This document shows, in pieces, positions 26,410-35,503 of a stretch of 64,000 nucleotides of DNA. The stretch is from Caballeronia sordidicola. GTDB taxonomy: Bacteria > Pseudomonadota > Gammaproteobacteria > Burkholderiales > Burkholderiaceae. Made by a program: the position numbers and the translations under genes. The number at the start of each line of letters is the position of its first letter. Position 1 is the stretch's first letter. Below the pieces are notes generated by a model that had not been told where the DNA came from, did no database searches, and saw only the letters and a program-made list of their open reading frames with translations. The stretch lies in the NCBI RefSeq assembly GCF_000729995.1, contig NZ_JNFG01000199.1, forward strand, positions 620,001 to 684,000, in the 5' to 3' direction.

Positions 26410-27567
26410 TCAGCGCTGCAGCCGTTCGATACGTTCCCAGTCGAGCGTGATGCCCAGGCCCGGGCCTTGCGGCAGGCGCAGCGAAAAGTCTTCATAACGC
26501 AGGGGTTCAGTGAGAATTTCCTCGGTCAGCAAGAGCGGACCGAACAACTCTGTTCCCCACTTCAACGCGCTGAACGTGCTGAACAGTTGCGCCGATGCAA
26601 TCGTGCCGATCGCCCCCTCCAGCATCGTGCCGCCATATAGATCGATATGAGCCGCAAGCGCGATCGACGCAACGCTAGCCGCGCCCAGCAGTCCGCCGGA
26701 CTGGGCAATCTTGACGGCGAAGACATCGGCGCAATGGTTGCTCGCCACGGCGAATGCATCGGCTGGACCATGCAGTGCTTCGTCAGCCATGATCGGCACG
26801 CGGGCCAGGTCAGTGAGACGCTTGAGGCCCGCGTGGTTCGTAGCGGCTATGGGTTGCTCGACCAGACTGACGCCGGCGTCAGCGAATCTCGGCAACGCCC
26901 AGATGGCGTCCGACTCGCTCCATGCCTGGTTCACATCCACGCGAACGTCGCCACGCTCACCAAGCGCTTTCTTGATCGCCACGACATGCGCTACATCGTC
27001 GGCCACCGCATTCGAACCGATCTTCAGCTTGAACACGCGATGCCGCCGGAGGTCCAGCATCTGCTCGGCTTCATCGATATCTCGCCGCGTATCGCCGCTC
27101 GCAAGGGTCCATGCCACTTCAACCGAGTCTGTTATGCGGCCGCCAAACAACTCCGAAAGCGGCACGCCGATTCGTTGGGCCTGGGCATCGAAGAGCGCCG
27201 TTTCCACCGCGCATTTCGCAAAACGGTTGCCCTGGAATAGCTTGCGCAGTTTCGCCATGGCCGCACCGGGCCGGGTTGCGTCCAACCCCTTGAGCAAGGG
27301 TGCGAAGTAGGTATCGATATTGACCTTGATGCTCTCGGGACTCTCCTCGCCATAAGCGAGACCGCCGATGGTCGTGCCCTCGCCCACGCCGCTCACACCG
27401 TCAGAGCAGCGGATCCGGACCAGCACCAGGGTCTGGCAGTTCATGGTCGCGACCGACAGGCGGTGCGGCCGGATCGTTGGAACATCTATCAGCAGCGTTT
27501 CCACGCTTTCTATTCTTACCGCTGCTTTTACCGTTGCTTTTACCGTTGTTGCTACCGCTGTCGCCAT
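26410..27567 (-). CDS. catB: Muconate cycloisomerase
   Basis: 385 aa enolase-superfamily enzyme that turns cis,cis-muconate into muconolactone. Catalytic residues: Lys180 and Lys182 (FKLKIG), metal ligands Asp211 (VDVNQAW), Glu237 (VEQP) and Asp262 (ADEA), and Lys286 (AVKIAQSGG). The ATG at 27567 sits behind GGAGGAAA; the frame extends to 27675 but has no ribosome site. The first 17 residues are an Ala/Thr/Val/Lys stretch encoded by short repeats. A CatM/BenM-type box lies 75 bases upstream. Confidence 0.95.
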   Translation of the reverse strand: MATAVATTVKATVKAAVRIESVETLLIDVPTIRPHRLSVATMNCQTLVLVRIRCSDGVSGVGEGTTIGGLAYGEESPESIKVNIDTYFAPLLKGLDATRPGAAMAKLRKLFQGNRFAKCAVETALFDAQAQRIGVPLSELFGGRITDSVEVAWTLASGDTRRDIDEAEQMLDLRRHRVFKLKIGSNAVADDVAHVVAIKKALGERGDVRVDVNQAWSESDAIWALPRFADAGVSLVEQPIAATNHAGLKRLTDLARVPIMADEALHGPADAFAVASNHCADVFAVKIAQSGGLLGAASVASIALAAHIDLYGGTMLEGAIGTIASAQLFSTFSALKWGTELFGPLLLTEEILTEPLRYEDFSLRLPQGPGLGITLDWERIERLQR

Positions 27568-27641
27568 TGTGCATTTCCTCCAAGTGCACACATGGTAGAA
27601 AGAAACGAACCGGGAAGTCCAACACCGCTTCCGACTAGTTT

Positions 27642-27658
27642 CATACTCTGGAAGTATG
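27642..27658. promoter_or_regulatory. LysR-type (CatM/BenM/CatR) binding site upstream of catB
   Basis: CATACT-N5-AGTATG, containing ATAC-N7-GTAT, which is the known CatM/BenM consensus. It is centred 83 bases upstream of the catB start, where a muconate-responsive regulator would act. Confidence 0.6.
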
Positions 27659-27752
27659 GAGCGACCAATCATCACATGTCACACTGACAGCAGTAGTCAC
27701 GCGGCCGGCAACGACGCGGCAGTCAACAAGTTCGCTGAGCGCCGACAGCGTT

Positions 27753-28694
27753 TCATTCGCAAGATTGCCTTTGCGCTAGCCCAAGCATGGCGAACGACTC
27801 CACCACCGCCTGCTGGACCGCAAGGACCGCGGATTCGCGCGTCCTGATCGAGCGCCATCCCAACTCAATCGGATAATTCGGCAGTGCAAGCGGACTGGGC
27901 AGCAGGCACAATCCGGTCATCCTGGATATTGCTGCTGCCGCGTGCTTCGGTATTGTCGCAATGGCGTCCGATCCATGGAGCAAGTAAGGTAGAGCGGCGA
28001 AATGCGTCGTCGAAGCACAAACAATCCTCTTACGTCCGATGTTCGCGAGCCCTTCATCGACAATACCCACTACGCCTCCGGACGACACGAGGATATGCGG
28101 CCGCGCCACGTACTCATCGAGTGTTAACTCCCCCTGTTGGTCAGGGAGCGATGCGGAGTCCACCAAACAGGCATATTCTCCTTCGCCTAGCGCCTGTCGA
28201 CTCAACCCTCGCGACGACAATCCGCCTGAGGCAATGGCGAGGTCTATCTGCCGGTTGAGCAGCGCATCGGCAACAATGTGACTGTGTGTTTGCCTGAAGA
28301 TCAAACGTAGGCCCGGTGCATTTTTCGCCACGGTGCCCATCACCTGATGTCCTATAGCCATTTCGAAGTCGTCGGACATACCGATAGAGACTGAACGGCC
28401 TCGATAGTTGCTGGTGTCGTCTACGGTTATTGCCAGCGACTGTCGGCATCGGTCAAGCGCCTCGGTGATAAGAGGCTTTAATTCATCGGCTCGGGCGGTC
28501 GGCGCGAGACCTCGCCCAGTCCGTGTGAAGAGGGCATCCCGATAGACCTCGCGCAGCCGTCTCAGCGCAGCACTCACTGCCGACTGAGTGAGTTCGAGCC
28601 GGATCGCTGCTCTGCCTGCACCGCCTTCCTCATAAAGGGCCTCGAATACCTTCAAAAGATTGAGGTCCATCTCGACGATATCAATTCGGCTCAT
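27753..28694 (-). CDS. LysR-type transcriptional regulator (NodD-like style)
   Basis: 313 aa. N-terminal HTH (MDLNLLKVFEALYEEGGAGRA, then LTQSAVSAALRRLRE) and effector domain. The start at 28694 is uncertain; ATG 28670 fits the usual 'MDLNLLKVF' beginning better, and neither has a strong ribosome site. It is divergent from the nitrilase gene (83 bases apart) and so probably regulates it. It also sits 186 bases upstream of catB in the same direction; the typical CatR is divergent from catB, so it is not assigned as CatR. Confidence 0.88.
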   Translation of the reverse strand: MSRIDIVEMDLNLLKVFEALYEEGGAGRAAIRLELTQSAVSAALRRLREVYRDALFTRTGRGLAPTARADELKPLITEALDRCRQSLAITVDDTSNYRGRSVSIGMSDDFEMAIGHQVMGTVAKNAPGLRLIFRQTHSHIVADALLNRQIDLAIASGGLSSRGLSRQALGEGEYACLVDSASLPDQQGELTLDEYVARPHILVSSGGVVGIVDEGLANIGRKRIVCASTTHFAALPYLLHGSDAIATIPKHAAAAISRMTGLCLLPSPLALPNYPIELGWRSIRTRESAVLAVQQAVVESFAMLGLAQRQSCE

Positions 28695-28776
28695 ATCACT
28701 TATACAGGGAAGGCAGTTGCTTCATTCTATCGGTCTGCCATGATCAACACATCCCTTACAACATGTGGAGCAGGAA

Positions 28777-29700
28777 ATGCCAAAATCGATCGTCGCCGCG
28801 CTTCAACTAGGCTCGTCCCCGTCTGGCAAGGCGGACACGCTTGCGGAGATCCTGGGCTATGAACAACGGATCATCGATTCAGGCGCGAGTCTCATTGTCA
28901 TGCCCGAAGCGCTCCTGGGCGGATACCCGAAGGGCGAAATCTTCGGTACGCGACTGGGTTACCGGTTAGCCGAAGGACGTGAGGCGTTCGCACAGTACTT
29001 CGCGAACGCAGTTGACGTTCCGGGTGCGGAGACCGACGCCCTGGCTGACCTGTCCCGTCGAACCAACGCAAGTCTGGTTGTCGGTGTTATCGAGCGTGCA
29101 GGTAGCACGCTTTTCTGCACTGCGCTATTTTTCGATCCCCAGAATGGTTTGGTCACGAAGCACAGGAAGTTGATGCCGACCGGTACGGAGAGGCTCATCT
29201 GGGGTCAAGGGGACGGTTCGACTTTGCCGGTTGTCGACATGCCAGTGGGTCGCGTAGGAGCGGCGATCTGCTGGGAAAACCACATGCCACTGCTTCGCAC
29301 GGCGATGTACGCCAAGAACGTAGAGATCTGGTGCGCGCCGACTGTCGACGAGCGTGATGTATGGCAAGCCTCAATGCGTCACATTGCGCACGAGGGACGT
29401 TGCTTTGTCATCAGCGCATGCCAAATTCAACCGACGCCCCGCGCTTTAGGCGTGGAGGTGCCCGGGTGGGACAACGATCGTCTGCTCATTCGAGGAGGCA
29501 GCGTGATTGTCGGGCCACTGGGAGAAATCCTTGCCGGCCCCCTGGTCGGCGAGTCCGGACTCGTTGTCGCGAGTGTCGATACCGACGAACTGGTACGCGC
29601 GCGCTACGATTTCGATGTGGTTGGCCACTATGCCCGCCCCGATATCTTTTCGCTGCATGTGGATGAACGCGCGAAAAGAACCGTTGAATTCCAGCGTTGA
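28777..29700 (+). CDS. Nitrilase (carbon-nitrogen hydrolase)
   Basis: 307 aa, the normal nitrilase length. Catalytic triad: Glu44 (MPEALLGGYPKG), Lys131 (HRKLMPTGTER) and Cys165 (GAAICWENHMP). The CWENHMP motif marks a true nitrilase (nitrile to carboxylic acid and ammonia) rather than an amidase. The ATG at 28777 has GGAG 6 bases upstream; the GTG at 28765 is an alternative. Divergent from a LysR regulator. The substrate is unknown; an aromatic nitrile would feed benzoate and then the nearby catechol genes. Confidence 0.92.
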   Translation: MPKSIVAALQLGSSPSGKADTLAEILGYEQRIIDSGASLIVMPEALLGGYPKGEIFGTRLGYRLAEGREAFAQYFANAVDVPGAETDALADLSRRTNASLVVGVIERAGSTLFCTALFFDPQNGLVTKHRKLMPTGTERLIWGQGDGSTLPVVDMPVGRVGAAICWENHMPLLRTAMYAKNVEIWCAPTVDERDVWQASMRHIAHEGRCFVISACQIQPTPRALGVEVPGWDNDRLLIRGGSVIVGPLGEILAGPLVGESGLVVASVDTDELVRARYDFDVVGHYARPDIFSLHVDERAKRTVEFQR

Positions 29701-29890
29701 TGCTTTATCCGGGTACGCGGCTATTCCGGGTCCGCTCCGTAACGAATTCATCGAATGCTCTCGCCACTTTCCGCGCAGAGCGATCCTGGAGTGGATCAAT
29801 TTCGGCCTACACACCATTGTGTGCCCCTCCGATCGAGGCAGACGCGACCCGTCCCGTCCGGGAGACTCGACTGAGTGTTCTCGGCTTCGA

Positions 29891-30484
29891 TCAGCCGAAC
29901 TTGGCCAGGTCCTGGAAAATCAGATGACCCCACGTGCGGCCCCGTGCCTGGATGAGCAGTCCGCCCTCGCCTATCTTCCCCAGTTCGATCGGGGCGAAGC
30001 CAAGCCGCTCGACGAGGGTCGCCACCGAGGCGCTGGCCGCGTCGTCGTCGCTGGATATAAACACGACCCGCCGGCCTCCCTGCGGCGTCTTCGGCCCTTG
30101 CGCGAGGGTGCCTGCTGGCAGGTGGTTGAAGGCCTTCACCAACTTCGCTCCCGGGAACGCCTTCGCAACGGCAGCGGTCGAGGGCAGCCCACCTAACTCC
30201 TCCGGAGGGACGTCGAACGCGTTGGTTGCGTCGATCACGACCTTCCCTTGCCAGCTTTCGGCGGCCCGCCCGATGTCCGGGTGAGTGGCAAAGGGAACCG
30301 CAAGGATGACGACGTCGGCCTTGACCGCGTCCTCAATTCGCCGGGGAACGAGCGACGGGCCGATCTGCGCCGCGAGCGCGTCCAGCGGCCGCCTGCCTGC
30401 CACGGTGACTTCGATCCCCTCGCGGGCGAACGCATGGGCGATGGCCGTCCCGATCTTGCCCAGCCCGATGATTGCGTAGCTCAT
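29891..30484 (-). CDS. NADPH-dependent F420 reductase-type oxidoreductase
   Basis: 197 aa. A Rossmann motif at the extreme N-terminus (YAIIGLGKIGTAIAHAFAREG), followed by VILAVPF and VKAFNHLPA, is the signature of the 'NADP oxidoreductase, coenzyme F420-dependent' family, which in proteobacteria acts as an NAD(P)-dependent reductase of unknown substrate. AAGGAGAATTTC precedes the start. It lies 49 bases behind an SDR gene, so the two form an operon opposite a LysR regulator. The convergent nitrilase ends 190 bases away. Confidence 0.85.
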   Translation of the reverse strand: MSYAIIGLGKIGTAIAHAFAREGIEVTVAGRRPLDALAAQIGPSLVPRRIEDAVKADVVILAVPFATHPDIGRAAESWQGKVVIDATNAFDVPPEELGGLPSTAAVAKAFPGAKLVKAFNHLPAGTLAQGPKTPQGGRRVVFISSDDDAASASVATLVERLGFAPIELGKIGEGGLLIQARGRTWGHLIFQDLAKFG

Positions 30485-30533
30485 TGAAATTCTCCTTTAT
30501 TTATCGAAAGATCTTGTCCATGACCCTCAGGGC

Positions 30534-31274
30534 TCAGACCTGGCCGATGCCACCATCGGCCATCAGATCCGCACCCGTCACGTACGAACTCTGGTCGGAC
30601 GCCAGGAAGAGCGCCGCGCTGGCAATCTCCTCAGCCCGGGCGAGTCGACCGATCGGGACCATGCTTTGGTACATGTTCACCAGATGCTCTCGTGTCTCAG
30701 TTTGAGAGTCGAGAATCGGCGTATCGGTTACGCCGGGGCTGAGCGTGTTGACGCGAATGCCGCGATCCTTGAATTCCGCGGCCCAGGTGCGGGCATAGGA
30801 ACGCACCGCCGCCTTGGTCGCCGCGTAGGCGGTGTGGCCAGCAATACCCATGCCGTGCATGGCAGACGAAACCAGAATGATCGATCCACCACCTGTCATC
30901 AGCGGCAGCAGCTTCTGCACGAGGAAGACGGGGCCGCGGGCCATGAGGTTGAACGCCTTGTCGAAGTGCTCAGGCGTGAGGGTGTCGATCGAAGCCTGCA
31001 CCGTAAAGCCGGCGTTCGACACGATGATGTCGACGACACCCTTTTCCTCCCTTACTGCCGCAGCAACTCGGTCGAGGTCATCGAGGTTCGCGGCGTCAGC
31101 CTGGAGTGCGGTGACGTTGCGTCCGATCAGTTTGGCGGCCTCGTCGAGCTGTGCTTGCCGACGGCCGAAGATAAAGACGTGAGCGCCTTCGGCGACAAAC
31201 CGCTGGGCTATCGCCAAACCGATACCGGTCGTGCCGCCGCTAATGACGGCAATCTTGCCTGTAAGAGTGGACAT
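30534..31274 (-). CDS. Short-chain dehydrogenase/reductase
   Basis: 246 aa SDR. Cofactor motif GGTTGIGLA (13-21); NAG at 87-89; catalytic Ser136/Ser137, Tyr150 and Lys154 (YAATK); the C-terminal GADLMADGGIGQV is typical of classical SDRs. Substrate unknown. First gene of a two-gene operon with the F420-type reductase, divergent from a LysR gene with a LysR box between them. Confidence 0.9.
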   Translation of the reverse strand: MSTLTGKIAVISGGTTGIGLAIAQRFVAEGAHVFIFGRRQAQLDEAAKLIGRNVTALQADAANLDDLDRVAAAVREEKGVVDIIVSNAGFTVQASIDTLTPEHFDKAFNLMARGPVFLVQKLLPLMTGGGSIILVSSAMHGMGIAGHTAYAATKAAVRSYARTWAAEFKDRGIRVNTLSPGVTDTPILDSQTETREHLVNMYQSMVPIGRLARAEEIASAALFLASDQSSYVTGADLMADGGIGQV

Positions 31275-31359
31275 TAAAACCTCTGCCTGTTCGTGAATAA
31301 CAGGAAGATGGTAATTGCCGTTTGCGCCGATGATAATCCGCGGATTTCTTATAAGGTCT

Positions 31360-31374
31360 ATTCTTAAAGAGAAT
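31360..31374. promoter_or_regulatory. LysR-type operator between SDR and LysR genes
   Basis: ATTCTTAAAGAGAAT: perfect arms ATTCT and AGAAT around 5 bases, fitting T-N11-A. It lies 22 bases before the LysR start; a related half-palindrome CTTATAAG is at 31348-31355. Confidence 0.5.
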
Positions 31375-31395
31375 GAGTCAAACGAGAGGAACGCA

Positions 31396-32286
31396 ATGGA
31401 TCGGTTTCACGAATTGAACGCCTTCATCGCCGTTGTCGAAGCGGGCGGTTTTTCTGCCGCGGCGCGTAGAACCGGTGAGTCACAGTCCGCTATCAGTAAG
31501 GCCGTCGGCGCGCTGGAGAGACGCCTTGGCGTGATGCTATTTAACCGAAGCACGCGCAGCGTGACCCTGACGGATCAGGGGCAGAGGTACTACGATCTGA
31601 CAAAACCGCTTGTTAACGAAATGGACGAAGCCGACAGCGAACTGACGAGCACTACGCTTGATGTGTCGGGTCAGATCAGGATCGCCGCATCCGCCACTTT
31701 CGGTCGCCTCCACATACTTCCACTCATACCCGACCTGTTGTTACTCAACCCCGGTCTTCAGGTAGATATGATTCTTTCGGACTCCGTGCGAGATATGGTG
31801 GAAGACCGGATTGATCTGGCGATCCGGGTGGGCCCGGTCAACGAACCGGACGCGGTCGTCAGGCGCGTGGCCAGCACTCCCCTCGTATGCGTCGGATCCC
31901 GTCGCTACTTCGAGCAACGCGGAATACCAAAGACCCCCGCCGAGCTCGTTGATCACAATTGCCTTCTCTATGGCGGCCTGATGGAATCAGCGGATTGGCC
32001 GTTTGTCGGGCCGAAAGGTCGATTCAGCGTGTCCGTTCGCGGAAATCTTTCGTCCAACAGTGTCGAAACAATCCGGGCCGGTGTTCTGGCCGGCGTTGGA
32101 ATTGGCCTGTTTGCCGGTGTCTCTCTTGCCGATGAACTCCGGCATCCGGACGTGATCTCGGTTCTCGACGAATTTATAGCTGACGTCAGAGACATAAGCA
32201 TCATCTGGCCAAAACGTCGGTATGTACCGGCGCGCGTGCGTCGAGTGACCGACTTTTTTGCTGCGGCCCTCCCGCAGCGTATTTAG
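31396..32286 (+). CDS. LysR-type transcriptional regulator (AaeR/DmlR-like)
   Basis: 296 aa. HTH within LNAFIAVVEAGGFSAAARRTGESQSAISKAVGALERRLG (about 6-43), then RSTRSVTLTDQGQRYYD, the style of the large AaeR/DmlR-like group. The start at 31396 has GAGAGG 6 bases upstream; the frame extends to 31315 but would run through the operator. Divergent from the SDR/F420-reductase operon, which it should control with itself. Confidence 0.9.
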   Translation: MDRFHELNAFIAVVEAGGFSAAARRTGESQSAISKAVGALERRLGVMLFNRSTRSVTLTDQGQRYYDLTKPLVNEMDEADSELTSTTLDVSGQIRIAASATFGRLHILPLIPDLLLLNPGLQVDMILSDSVRDMVEDRIDLAIRVGPVNEPDAVVRRVASTPLVCVGSRRYFEQRGIPKTPAELVDHNCLLYGGLMESADWPFVGPKGRFSVSVRGNLSSNSVETIRAGVLAGVGIGLFAGVSLADELRHPDVISVLDEFIADVRDISIIWPKRRYVPARVRRVTDFFAAALPQRI

Positions 32287-32423
32287 GCAAACGGAATCAA
32301 TCGGCGCACCGAAGTCCGAGTAGCCGAATGCCTGAATCGTGGACTGAGTGTCCTCCGGCGTCATCGTGCGTGGCATGCGAGCCGAAAGACGCCTAACGTC
32401 TCGGATCATCAACTCTATCAGCA

Positions 32424-33095
32424 TCAGACTGACCGTCGACGCCGCGACTTATCTGGAGTCCTGGATATTGCCATGGGACGCGGAGTGTTGAGGAACGAGT
32501 CCACCAGGGTGATCAGTTCCCGCCTCAAGACCGGCGATGAAAGCTGCCCTTCTCGTGCTGCTGCATGCACGGCACCCGCAAGCGCCGCCGCAAGCACCTG
32601 CGCGCCGACGCAAACATCATCCACTGTTCCGGGAACGTTCGCCGCGAACAAAACTTCATAGGCTTTCTTGCACTCCCGTGCGAAAAGATCGTGAGCGCTG
32701 CGCGAATCCTCGCCGCGCGGGCTCTCTTCGAGCAAAACCCGATGGGCCGCGGGATGCCGGCTATGCATCGCGATCATCCCGTCAACGAGTACCGCGATGC
32801 GGGCCGCCCGGGGTGTCTCGAGATTCGCGGCAGCGTGCAGCACCTCAAGCACGTCATCGAAGTGCCGTCGACGCACGGCATCGATCAGCGCGAGTTTGTC
32901 CGGGAAATACTGATAAAGGGACCCGATGCTGGCGCCAGCGGCTTCCGCGACCGCGTTGGTGGTCAGCCCTGCCCAGCCGCGCTCGCCCAGAATGTGAGCT
33001 GCGGCATCGAGGATTGCGTCAATGGTGGCCCGCGAACGCGCTTGCTGCGGCGTTTTGCGCATCGCGCCCGAAGCCTTGGTAATGCGAGTAGCCAA
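32424..33095 (-). CDS. TetR-family transcriptional regulator
   Basis: 223 aa. N-terminal HTH: RSRATIDAILDAAAHILGERGWAGLTTNAVAEAAGASIGSLYQYFPDK (about 20-67), canonical TetR. The C-terminal domain is the ligand-binding part. Divergent from an MFS exporter with a palindromic operator between them, so it is likely the efflux repressor. The C-terminus is unusually basic. Confidence 0.92.
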   Translation of the reverse strand: MATRITKASGAMRKTPQQARSRATIDAILDAAAHILGERGWAGLTTNAVAEAAGASIGSLYQYFPDKLALIDAVRRRHFDDVLEVLHAAANLETPRAARIAVLVDGMIAMHSRHPAAHRVLLEESPRGEDSRSAHDLFARECKKAYEVLFAANVPGTVDDVCVGAQVLAAALAGAVHAAAREGQLSSPVLRRELITLVDSFLNTPRPMAISRTPDKSRRRRSV

Positions 33096-33113
33096 GCGTA
33101 CCTCTCAAATGGG

Positions 33114-33136
33114 AATATGAGCAATATGCTCGCATT
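33114..33136. promoter_or_regulatory. Palindromic operator between tetR-like and MFS genes
   Basis: Arms GAGCA (33119) and TGCTC (33127) around ATA, with outer AAT (33114) and ATT (33134): a 23-base near-palindrome centred in the divergent gap, the size of a TetR-family site. Confidence 0.6.
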
Positions 33137-33190
33137 TTAGATGAAGAGCCTGACATCCGCCTGCAAGCGGAAATTTTGTGGAGGGAGACG

Positions 33191-34468
33191 ATGGTCGTGC
33201 ATGGACACGGAGAGGTTTATCGCCGCCGGGATTTGCTGGTTTATCTTGGCGTCCGGTTTTTGTCGGAAGCGGCTGCGTTGGCTCAAACTGTCGCGATCGG
33301 CTGGACGATCTACAGCTTGTCGGACACGCCCCTGTCACTTGGCATTGTCGGCATTGCACAATTCATCCCGATGATGTTGCTGACGCTTCCCGCCGGCGAG
33401 CTGTGTGATCGATTCTCGCCCCGCCCGCTTGCAGCGGCGGGATTTGCACTGCAAAGTCTGTGCGCCGGCGCTTTCCTCGGACTCACCCTCTTTCATGTTT
33501 CCACGCCGTGGCCTTTCTATAGCGTCTTGCTGGTACTCGGCTCGGCTCGCGCGCTCGCCGATCCCGCAGCGCAGGCGCTGTTGCCATTGCTGGTACCGCC
33601 TGAGCAACTGCCTCGCGCGATCGCCGGCGGTTCCACCGCGTGGCAAATGGCGGTGATCGCGGGTCCTGCACTTGGCGGGCTATCCTACGCGCTGGGTCCA
33701 AGCGTCGCGTACGCGGGCTGCGGCCTCGCATTTCTGACGGCGATGGCAGCACTCGCTGCGCTCGGTGGCCGCAAGCCTGTACCGGTTCACACCGATCTGC
33801 CAACGGGGCGCATCGCGCGCATCACTGAGGGCATTGAATTCATCCGTTCCCAACCGATAGTGCTGGGAGCCATCTCTCTTGACCTCTTTGCGGTCCTGCT
33901 TGGCGGTGCGACGGCACTGCTGCCGATCTACGCGCGCGACATCCTGAAGGTCGGGCCGGCCGGTCTGGGGATGCTGCGTAGTGCACCAGCGGCCGGCGCC
34001 TGCATTGTCGCTTTCCTTCAGACTCGCTACCCCCTGAACAGGCGCGTCGGATCCAGACTGTTTTCCGCTGTCACCGTCTTCGGCATCGCTACCGTCGTTT
34101 TCGCGCTTTCGAGGTCGTTCGTTGCGTCGCTGGCGGCGTTAGTCGTGATCGGGGCCAGTGACATGGTCAGTGTCAACATTCGCTCGTCCCTGGTCCAGTT
34201 GGCGACCCCTGACGCCATGCGCGGACGGGTCTCGGCGGTCAACATGCTGTTCATCGGTGCTTCAAGCGAACTCGGCGCCTTCGAGTCGGGCGTCGTCGCT
34301 TCAATGTTCGGGACTGTTGAGAGTGTCGTCTTCGGTGGCATCGGTACGTTATTTGTCGCGGCGATATGGATGGCAGCATTTCCCGCGCTCAGGAAGGCCG
34401 ACCGTGTTCACCCAGTCACACAAGCGTCCGAAGCATGCTGCGAGCCGGTCGTAAACAGCTTAATCTAA
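33191..34468 (+). CDS. MFS exporter (EntS-like, TetR-controlled)
   Basis: 425 aa with about twelve hydrophobic segments. The N-terminal RFLSEAAALAQTVAIGWTIYSLSDTPLSLG and the loop GELCDRFSPRPLA (MFS motif A-like, G-x-x-x-D-R) mark the EntS/multidrug-exporter branch. MRGRVSAVNMLFIGASSELGAFESG is the conserved second-half loop. The ATG at 33191 is preceded by GAGGGAGA. Substrate unknown; probably toxic small molecules, given TetR control. Confidence 0.88.
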   Translation: MVVHGHGEVYRRRDLLVYLGVRFLSEAAALAQTVAIGWTIYSLSDTPLSLGIVGIAQFIPMMLLTLPAGELCDRFSPRPLAAAGFALQSLCAGAFLGLTLFHVSTPWPFYSVLLVLGSARALADPAAQALLPLLVPPEQLPRAIAGGSTAWQMAVIAGPALGGLSYALGPSVAYAGCGLAFLTAMAALAALGGRKPVPVHTDLPTGRIARITEGIEFIRSQPIVLGAISLDLFAVLLGGATALLPIYARDILKVGPAGLGMLRSAPAAGACIVAFLQTRYPLNRRVGSRLFSAVTVFGIATVVFALSRSFVASLAALVVIGASDMVSVNIRSSLVQLATPDAMRGRVSAVNMLFIGASSELGAFESGVVASMFGTVESVVFGGIGTLFVAAIWMAAFPALRKADRVHPVTQASEACCEPVVNSLI

Positions 34469-34623
34469 GAGACGCGCACGCTGCTCAGCGACGGAGGCAT
34501 CGGTGCGAGCGGTAACTGCGTGTTACCAATCTCGCAAGCCGGTTTCACTTGTGAGCGCGACCCGCACATAGACTCCAGTGATCTGGACGGCATCCGAGTC
34601 CGACCATCTTTTTGGAGCTACAA

Positions 34624-34866
34624 ATGAACACACGGCATGTGGTCACTGCAATATCGGCGCTGACATTACTTGCGGCTGTCGGCACGGCGCACGCAGAGGG
34701 ATGCCTGAAAGGTGCGGTGGTAGGAGGAGTGGCCGGCCACGTCGCAGGTCACCATGCCGTAATTGGAGCCATGGGCGGGTGCATCGTGGGTCATCACTAT
34801 GCGAAGGAAAAGGAGAAAGAGCGGGCCTTATCTGTGAGCCAACGCACTGCTGCCGCGCCGTCCTGA
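34624..34866 (+). CDS. Small secreted Gly/His-rich protein (glycine-zipper-like)
   Basis: 80 aa. Signal peptide (MNTRHVVTAISALTLLAAVGTAHA), then GAVVGGVAGHVAGHHAVIGAMGG, a glycine-zipper stretch containing His pairs, and a charged tail (KEKEKE). Such proteins sit in the outer membrane or periplasm, role unknown. GGAG precedes the ATG by 6 bases. Monocistronic. Confidence 0.75.
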   Translation: MNTRHVVTAISALTLLAAVGTAHAEGCLKGAVVGGVAGHVAGHHAVIGAMGGCIVGHHYAKEKEKERALSVSQRTAAAPS

Positions 34867-35017
34867 TGGTTAATTTCAGGTAGCGCGCATCGAACGCATC
34901 GAATGTGGCGTAGTGCACAGTCCAATAGACGTGTTGCTTCGCTTCGTCTCGCCTTGCGTCGACGACGGTCGTGTCAGCGGCTTGCACGGTCACCGCCTCA
35001 CCCTATTGGAGAGACCC

Positions 35018-35266
35018 ATGCTGCGAATCCCTAGCCTTCGAGTTACCGCGCAGTTGGCAGACGCAGAGTTGTGCGCCGAGTACTGCGCGCAGACCGGACG
35101 TCTTCGCATCCTTAAAGATGATGCTCTTGTGCGCGAGTGGTTTCCGCCAAATTCGTGGATGGCGATTGCGTCAGTCGCCGGCGCCCGCAATTGGGGAACA
35201 CGGCCCGATTCGAATGAGCTTCGCGCGTTGTTGGAAAGCCAGATGTCGCTGCTGCACATCGGCTAG
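35018..35266 (+). CDS. Small hypothetical protein
   Basis: 82 aa from an ATG with TTGGAGAGACCC upstream, a good ribosome site. The sequence (LADAELCAEYCAQTGRLRILKDDALVREWFPPNSW) has no known domain. It would be cytoplasmic. No partner gene is evident. Confidence 0.5.
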   Translation: MLRIPSLRVTAQLADAELCAEYCAQTGRLRILKDDALVREWFPPNSWMAIASVAGARNWGTRPDSNELRALLESQMSLLHIG

Positions 35267-35445
35267 TGGTCGCCGGCGTCTGGGAATAGCAACGCGGGGA
35301 GTTGCTGCCATTGCCAATATGGACAAGCCGACGTCATGGGGTTTGCAGGTGAGACACGTGGTCATCACCCGAGGGCGTGGAGTCCAATTCGCTCGCGGCC
35401 AACAATCATTTTTTTGTAATCCCGTCTTCGACCACGACGGCGAAT

Positions 35446-35482
35446 GGAAAACGCCCCCCGGATTTTCGTCGCGAGGGGCGTT
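35446..35482 (-). terminator. Intrinsic terminator of the HU-like gene
   Basis: On the minus strand AACGCCCC and GGGGCGTT form an 8-bp stem over a 17-base loop and are followed by TTTTCC, 21 bases after the HU-like stop. Confidence 0.7.
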
Positions 35483-35503
35483 ATTACTCTAGAACACTTT
35501 TTC

